Assembly (NCBI GenBank): GCA_021325365.1
Contig: JAJPHF010000187.1
Coordinates: 1 to 27,406 of the forward strand
Source of the DNA: Pseudomonadota bacterium
GTDB lineage: Bacteria; Chloroflexota; UBA6077; JAJPHF01
DNA length: 27,406 nucleotides
Direction: 5' to 3'
Below, piece after piece: positions 22,546 through 27,406 of the stretch. Numbering within the stretch: the first letter of the stretch is position 1; each line of letters begins with the position of its first letter. A program made the position numbers and the translations under genes. Below the pieces are notes generated by a model. That model saw only the letters and a list, made by a program, of their open reading frames with translations. It was not told where the DNA came from and did not search any database.

Positions 22546-22574
22546 TAGACACCGCCGGCCGACGAGGCTATAGT
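22546..22574 (+). promoter_or_regulatory. Near-consensus sigma70 promoter with almost no leader
   Basis: TAGACA (22546-22551, 5/6), exactly 17 bases, and TATAGT (22569-22574, 5/6) make the best promoter in the window. Only eight bases separate the -10 from the ATG at 22583. Transcription would begin at about the start codon, predicting a leaderless messenger RNA. Confidence 0.6.
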
Positions 22575-22582
22575 AGGGCGCC

Positions 22583-23242
22583 ATGAGCGAGACCACCTTG
22601 CGACCGCGCGAGCTGTTGGAGGCCTCCGTGCCGCGCCACCCACGGTCTGCTAACCCCTCCCTTGTCCCGTCCCCCGGACCGCCGCCCCGCCCGGCGCCGT
22701 GCCAGCCGAGGCGAAGGGTTCGGCGGGCGGCGAGTATCCTGCTCGTGGGCCTGCTCGCGCCCGCGCTCGCGGGCTGCTTCCAGCCCGTGCTGCCGCAGCC
22801 GCGCGTGCCCGCTCCGCCGATGGTGAACGGCGGCGCGCCGCAGGCCGCGCCGCGGCCGGTGCGCGCCACGCCCGGTCCCGAGCAGCGGGCGGCGGTAGCA
22901 TCCAGCGACGTGGTCGAGGCCGGCGAGGCGTACGTCACGGCGCTCTACGAGGCCGACGACGCTACCGCGGCCCTGTACATGCCGAGCTACGGCGACATCT
23001 TGCGGAAGGACGAGGACAAGTACGAGCTGGAAGGGGTGACCGCCCGAGCGATGAGCTGGGGCGAGGCCGGCTACTCGGACGCCGATCCCTCGCTCGAGTT
23101 CGCCGAGGTCGTGGCGAAGGTGCGCGCGCGCGACGGCAACTCGGCCGGCAACGTCTACTACAAGCTCGGCTTCAAGCGGAACGGCGACGACCTGACCATC
23201 GACCTGGCCTCCCGCCGCTTCGACGTCCGCGAGGGACGTTAG
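22583..23242 (+). CDS. Lipoprotein of unknown function, possible NTF2-like fold
   Basis: The 219-residue product has a long basic N-terminus (R-R-R-V-R-R near 43-48), a hydrophobic stretch and a lipobox A-L-A-G-C with Cys65, so it is probably an exported lipoprotein. A Pro/Ala-rich linker (about 66-105) leads to a 110-residue domain beginning V-V-E-A-G-E-A-Y-V-T-A-L-Y-E-A-D-D-A-T-A-A-L-Y-M. Helix then curved-strand patterning suggests an NTF2/SnoaL-like fold, which is an inference. The 48 residues before the hydrophobic core are unusually long for a signal. However, the promoter placement favours ATG 22583; a GTG at 22628 is the alternative. It starts 45 bases after the second MFS gene, with its own promoter. 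Confidence 0.7.
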   Translation: MSETTLRPRELLEASVPRHPRSANPSLVPSPGPPPRPAPCQPRRRVRRAASILLVGLLAPALAGCFQPVLPQPRVPAPPMVNGGAPQAAPRPVRATPGPEQRAAVASSDVVEAGEAYVTALYEADDATAALYMPSYGDILRKDEDKYELEGVTARAMSWGEAGYSDADPSLEFAEVVAKVRARDGNSAGNVYYKLGFKRNGDDLTIDLASRRFDVREGR

Positions 23243-23252
23243 TAGGCAGCGG

Positions 23253-23534
23253 TCAGCGACGGCCGCGGTCGGCGGCCGCGGCATCGAACGCCTCTCGCGC
23301 CTGGGCCAGGGCTTCGGCGAGCCACGGGTGCGTCCGCGGATCGATTTCCATGCCCAGGTCGTTCGCGACCACGATATCCAGGGTGGCGTTCGCCGCGTCG
23401 CCGAGCTGCTCGCGCAGCAGGCGGGCCTCGTCGGCGAGCACGAGCCTGGCCGGCTCCAGGTCCTGGTCGCGGAGCTGCACCCGCCGCACCGGGCTGGCGC
23501 CACTGGCCGACCGCGCTGTCAACATCACCTGCAC
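23253..23534 (-). CDS. Small protein of unknown function
   Basis: I do not recognise this 93-residue product. It contains V-Q-L-R-D-Q-D-L-E-P-A-R-L, then L-L-R-E-Q-L, a short hydrophobic T-L-D-I-V-V-A-N-D-L and an acidic helical end with H-P-W-L-A-E-A-L-A-Q-A-R-E-A-F-D. It is soluble, with no signal peptide. GTG 23534 is chosen because AAGGAG lies 7 bases upstream, a near-perfect ribosome-binding site; the frame runs back to 23609 without conserved-looking content. It is convergent with the lipoprotein gene (10-base gap). The strong ribosome-binding site supports a real gene, but it could still be spurious. Confidence 0.55.
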   Translation of the reverse strand: MQVMLTARSASGASPVRRVQLRDQDLEPARLVLADEARLLREQLGDAANATLDIVVANDLGMEIDPRTHPWLAEALAQAREAFDAAAADRGRR

Positions 23535-23645
23535 GGTATTACTCCTTGCGATCTGGCGATCTACCATGCCTCGGCCGGGATGACCGACCGGCCGTGAGCG
23601 GTGAGGCATTCGGCGAAACCGGGACGGCCGGGCCTGATGGGCAGC

Positions 23646-23987
23646 TCAGGCGCGGGAAGCGCGCTCCCGCTGGGCCGCCGGCTGGTCGCCTTCGACGCTA
23701 TCGCGGCCACCGTCCGTGACGTCGTTCCACACGTCGCGCATCAGGGCGCGCACGGCCTCCCAGGCGGGCGCGTTTCCCCGCTCGAGCCAGCCGCGCTGGA
23801 ACTCCGGCTCGACGTCCGCCCACGAGCGCCCGTAGCGGAGGCCCGGCGTGTGTGCCAGCGTCCAGGCGTACTGGTAGGCCGCCGCGTAGTCGTCCCAGCG
23901 CCCGCCCTGTCCGGCGTAACGCTCCTCCCAGCGCTGGCGATACTCGCTCTGCTTGTCGTCCCAGGACGCGGGGCTGGCCTGGCCCAT
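23646..23987 (-). CDS. Small Trp/Tyr/Arg-rich protein of unknown function
   Basis: The 113-residue soluble protein has aromatic motifs at intervals: Y-R-Q-R-W-E-E-R-Y, then Y-A-A-A-Y-Q-Y-A-W, W-A-D-V-E-P-E-F-Q-R-G-W, and W-E-A-V-R-A-L-M-R-D-V-W. I recall similar Y-x-Y-x-W and W-x-x-V-E-P-E patterns in small uncharacterised proteins from stress-related loci of several phyla, but I cannot name a family. GGGAGGAG lies just before the ATG at 23987. It lies 152 bases downstream of the histidine kinase stop on the same strand. Mature function and partners are unknown. Confidence 0.6.
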   Translation of the reverse strand: MGQASPASWDDKQSEYRQRWEERYAGQGGRWDDYAAAYQYAWTLAHTPGLRYGRSWADVEPEFQRGWLERGNAPAWEAVRALMRDVWNDVTDGGRDSVEGDQPAAQRERASRA

Positions 23988-24139
23988 GGCGCTCCTCCCA
24001 CTCTGTCGCTCGTGCTGGAGGATGGGGCAAAACATATGCCAGCGCCGGGCGGCGCGCCGAAGGGGCCGAAGGGCCAGAGCTTCGCGCTTGGAGGGCCCCG
24101 AGCGGGGTCGCGCAGCCCTGCTGGCGCTGATCTGGCGGG

Positions 24140-25900
24140 CTAAGCGTCGTCCGGCGCGTCGCTCGGCCGGCGGCGCGCCAGAGGCAGGGTGAAGTAGAAG
24201 GTCGAGCCCTGGTCGCCGCCTGCCGACTCGGCCCACATCTGGCCGCCGTGGCGGGTGACGATCTCGCGGCTGATGTACAGCCCCAGGCCGAGCCCCACGT
24301 GGCCCTTCACCGGCGCGTTGCCGGCCTGATAGAAGCGCTCGAATGCCCGCGTCCGCGCCTCGGCGGTCATGCCGATGCCCTCGTCACAGACGCTGACCAG
24401 GGCCATCGGCGCGGCGCCCTCGGCCGGCGGCGCCTCCTCCACCCGCACGATGACCTGCCCGCCGCCCGGCGAGTACTTGATGGCATTGTCGAGCAGGTTC
24501 TGGAGCACCTGCTCGACGCGGCTGCGGTCGGCCCGCACCTCGATCGGATGGGGTGCCTCGACGCGCAGGCGGTGCTTGCTGGTCGTCACTTGAGTGCTGC
24601 GCACGAGGCCCCGCGCCAGCTCGACGAGGTCGAAGCGGCTCTCTTCCAGCGGCATCAGCCCAACGTCGATGCGCTGCAGGTCGAGGAACTGCTCGACCAG
24701 CGCCAGCATGCGGTCGGACTGCTCGGCGATGCGGGTCAGGATCTCCTGCTCGGTCGCGGACCCCGTCCGCCGCGCGCGGCCCTCGAGCACCTCGGTGTAG
24801 GCCTTGATCACCGCCACGGGCGTCTTCAGCTCGTGGGAGACGACCGAGAGGAAGTCCTGCTTGGCCTGCTGCTCGACCGCGGCCCGCTCGACCTCGGCGC
24901 GCTGCCGCGCCAGCTCGGCGGTTCCCAGGCGTAAGCCGACGCGGGCCGCGATCAGGGCCAGGAGGCTCTGGTCATCGGGCGTGAAGGCGCCGGGCGCGGT
25001 GGTCCCCGCCCAGACGACGCCGCGCCGCGCCTCGCCGACCAATAGCGGCACCGCTAGCACCGAGCGCAGCGCGTCGGTGCCGATCTCGGCGGCGAGCGCC
25101 GGATAGTCGCGCAGGTCGTGGCACAGCAGGGGCTCCCCCGTGCGGTAGACGGCGGCGAGCGAGGTGGGCGGCTCGTTCCCACGCCGGGGCGGCTCGAGCG
25201 CCGCGCCGTCCGGGGCGCTGGGGCTGCCGGCGCCGCCGGGCGCGCCGAGCGGCCGGAGCGCGCCGCTCGCGTCGGCGACGAGCAGTTCGGCGCGGTCGAC
25301 GACGAGCAGGCGGCGGATGCTCTCCGCCACCTGCCGCGCGAAGGCGTCGAGCGGCTCCATCGGCAGCGTCGCCAGGTCGGCGAGCACCTCGGCCTCCCGT
25401 GCCCGGCGCCGTTCCCGCACGAGCAGGTGGTCGTTCTCCAGCGCGACGGCCCCCAGCTCGGCAAAGATGCTCAGCCACCAGCGGTCGCTCTCGGCGAAGC
25501 GGCCGGGCACGGCGCGGGTCGCGGCGAGAACGCCCACCACGCGGCCGCGCAGGCGCATTGGCACGGCGAGGAGCGCGCCCACCAGTCCCAGCTCCGAGGA
25601 GCCGGCCCGCGTGAACCGCGCCAGGTTGGCCACCGCCAGCGGCTCGCCCTCGCGCGCCACCCAGCCCTCGGGGCCCTCGCTCAGCGCCAGCCCGTCCTCG
25701 CGGCCGGGCGGCAGCAGCCCGGCGCGCGCGCACAGGGTCAGGCGGTCGCCGGTGACCCAGAGCATGTAGGCGCCCTGCGCGTCGAGCATGCGCAAGGTCT
25801 CGGTGAGGATGACCGCGAGCAGCCGCTCGGAGGAGCGCATGTCGGCCAGCGCCTGCACCACCCGCTCCAGCACCTCGCCCGCGGTCACGCGTCCCAGCAT
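24140..25900 (-). CDS. Soluble GAF-domain sensor histidine kinase
   Basis: The 586-residue protein contains two GAF-like sensor domains (about 25-155 and 175-335), the second interrupted by an Ala/Pro/Gly-rich insertion at 219-245. These are followed by a dimerisation domain with S-H-E-L-K-T-P (phospho-accepting H356), and a HATPase domain with N box N-L-L-D-N-A-I-K-Y-S-P-G-G, D-E-G-I-G-M and G-L-G-L-G-L-Y-I-S. No membrane span is visible, so sensing is cytoplasmic. ATG 25900 has AGAGGG upstream. It lies 44 bases after the response-regulator gene on the same strand and is almost certainly its cognate kinase. The ligand bound by the GAF domains cannot be told. Confidence 0.92.
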   Translation of the reverse strand: MLGRVTAGEVLERVVQALADMRSSERLLAVILTETLRMLDAQGAYMLWVTGDRLTLCARAGLLPPGREDGLALSEGPEGWVAREGEPLAVANLARFTRAGSSELGLVGALLAVPMRLRGRVVGVLAATRAVPGRFAESDRWWLSIFAELGAVALENDHLLVRERRRAREAEVLADLATLPMEPLDAFARQVAESIRRLLVVDRAELLVADASGALRPLGAPGGAGSPSAPDGAALEPPRRGNEPPTSLAAVYRTGEPLLCHDLRDYPALAAEIGTDALRSVLAVPLLVGEARRGVVWAGTTAPGAFTPDDQSLLALIAARVGLRLGTAELARQRAEVERAAVEQQAKQDFLSVVSHELKTPVAVIKAYTEVLEGRARRTGSATEQEILTRIAEQSDRMLALVEQFLDLQRIDVGLMPLEESRFDLVELARGLVRSTQVTTSKHRLRVEAPHPIEVRADRSRVEQVLQNLLDNAIKYSPGGGQVIVRVEEAPPAEGAAPMALVSVCDEGIGMTAEARTRAFERFYQAGNAPVKGHVGLGLGLYISREIVTRHGGQMWAESAGGDQGSTFYFTLPLARRRPSDAPDDA

Positions 25901-25925
25901 CGATCCCTCTATGAGACCGGGGGGG

Positions 25926-25940
25926 TGGGGGTGTCCCCCA
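25926..25940 (-). promoter_or_regulatory. Hairpin between response regulator and kinase genes
   Basis: TGGGGG (25926-25931), loop TGT, and CCCCCA (25935-25940) form a 6-bp GC stem within the 44-base gap. No T-run follows on the minus strand, so it probably tunes the ratio of the two products or transcript stability rather than ending transcription. Confidence 0.35.
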
Positions 25941-25944
25941 CTGT

Positions 25945-26655
25945 TTATCCCCCCTTCTCCCGATAATCCATGAACCGATAGCCGAGGCCGCGCTCGGTCA
26001 GGATGTACTTGGGGTGGGACGGGTCGGGCTCGATCTTCTGGCGCAGGTAGGTGATGTACAGCCGCACATAATGCTCCTCCTCGCGGTACTCGTAGCCCCA
26101 GACCTTCGCCAGCAGCGACTCGTGCGAGAGGATGCGGCCGGGGTTCGAGACCAGGTGGTAGAGCAGGCGATACTCGGTGGGTGTGAGCTGCACCTTCTTG
26201 CCCTTGAGCCAGACCTCGTTGCGGCTGAAGTCGATGGTCAGGTCGTCGTCGACGACGATCTTCGTCCGCGGCTGGAAGGCCGGCGTCTCGGCGCGGCGGA
26301 GCACGGCCTGGATCCGCGACAGGAGCTCGCGCTGGCTAAACGGCTTGGTCACATAGTCGTCCGCGCCGAGGCTCAACCCGCGCACCTTGTCGCCCTCCTC
26401 GCCCTTCACCGTGAGCATGATCACCGGCACGTTCGAGACCTTGCGGATCTCCGCCAGCGCCTCGAAGCCGTTCATCTCCGGCATCATCACGTCGAGCACG
26501 ACCAGGTCGGGCAGGCGGGTGCGGACCTTCTCCAGTGCCTCCTCGCCGTTGGTGGCGGCGAGGACCTGGTACCCCTCGTCCTCGAGGTACAGGCGCACCG
26601 CGTTGAGCAGGTCCGGCTCGTCGTCGACCACGAGTATCGTCCGCCCCTCGGCCAT
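25945..26655 (-). CDS. OmpR/PhoB-family response regulator
   Basis: This 236-residue protein has a receiver domain (1-120) with the acidic pair D11/D12, phospho-acceptor D55 (V-V-L-D-V-M-M-P), T82 and K104 (V-T-K-P-F). A winged-helix DNA-binding domain (about 135-230) follows, with Q-L-T-P-T-E-Y-R-L-L and Y-V-R-L-Y-I-T-Y-L-R-Q-K-I and the usual R-G-L-G-Y-R-F end. All key residues are present. ATG 26655 has AGGGGGA upstream. It is the first gene of a two-gene operon with the GAF kinase and is divergent from dnaK (227 bases). Its targets are unknown. Confidence 0.95.
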   Translation of the reverse strand: MAEGRTILVVDDEPDLLNAVRLYLEDEGYQVLAATNGEEALEKVRTRLPDLVVLDVMMPEMNGFEALAEIRKVSNVPVIMLTVKGEEGDKVRGLSLGADDYVTKPFSQRELLSRIQAVLRRAETPAFQPRTKIVVDDDLTIDFSRNEVWLKGKKVQLTPTEYRLLYHLVSNPGRILSHESLLAKVWGYEYREEEHYVRLYITYLRQKIEPDPSHPKYILTERGLGYRFMDYREKGG

Positions 26656-26816
26656 GACGTCCCCCTGTTGCTGCTCCCAGTGTACTCCGCTCCGCGGACG
26701 CCCCGGCGCGGCCGGGGCCCATTCTTGCGGAAGCCTAATCTTCCTCCTACAGGGCTCTTACACCGTGGGCCGTAACATTAGTTCAGTACATCAGGCAGGG
26801 GAGCAGCTATCGCTAG

Positions 26817-27406
<590 letters not shown>

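Noticed and set aside
19872..22552. Long open frames on the minus strand opposite the MFS genes
   Set aside because: His/Gln/Arg/Asp-rich low-complexity translations are antisense artefacts; the plus strand has clear MFS proteins.
25914..25940. G-rich run as a G-quadruplex
   Set aside because: Only two long G-runs are present; four runs are needed.
26725..26753. TTGCGG-N17-TACAGG as a dnaK promoter
   Set aside because: Each hexamer matches the consensus in only three positions and the leader would be long; not supported.

Overview
The window is very GC-rich bacterial DNA with strong Shine-Dalgarno sites and frequent GTG starts. It also has several lipoprotein-type solute-binding proteins, a GAF histidine kinase/OmpR pair and dnaK. 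Gene content and protein style (EntS-like MFS pairs, many metal-dependent hydrolases, Ala/Pro-rich linkers after lipoboxes) suggest an uncultured Chloroflexota-type lineage. That is an inference: no rRNA is present and no search was run. No tRNA, rRNA, CRISPR array or complete insertion sequence was seen, and no gene-free stretch exceeds 300 bases.

Layout. (1) 1-45 (-) holds the first codons of a gene that leaves the window, possibly an IS630-type transposase. (2) 103-4406 (-) is a likely operon of a YtcJ-type amidohydrolase, an MBL-fold hydrolase and an HpaB-type flavin monooxygenase. It is divergent from an LLM flavin oxidoreductase (4624-5628 +). (3) 5616-8735 holds an ACMSD-like amidohydrolase (-), a NitT/TauT-type solute-binding protein (+) and a bicupin (-). 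The first two share a back-to-back promoter region with a dyad. (4) 8930-9609 (+) is a VapBC-type toxin-antitoxin pair. (5) 9737-12728 holds a second, paralogous solute-binding lipoprotein (+) and a hydantoinase B-type protein (-). (6) 12963-18680 (-) holds a secreted Pro/Thr-repeat protein, a family-5 oligopeptide-type binding lipoprotein apparently co-transcribed with a second YtcJ-type amidohydrolase, and a small secreted protein. (7) 18814-22537 (+) holds a third NitT/TauT-type binding lipoprotein, a 17-bp perfect hairpin, and two tandem MFS exporters. (8) 22583-23987 holds a lipoprotein with a nearly leaderless promoter and two small unrecognised genes. (9) 24140-27406 holds a response regulator/kinase operon (-) divergent from the truncated dnaK (+).

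How it may work: the first 19 kb looks like a scavenging and catabolic region. Three NitT/TauT-type and one oligopeptide-type solute-binding proteins are interleaved with hydrolases and flavin or cupin oxygenase-like enzymes for small organic or aromatic substrates. No ABC permease or ATPase gene is present, so the binding proteins are orphans here. No substrate can be assigned from sequence alone. The right end is core physiology (two-component signalling, chaperone).
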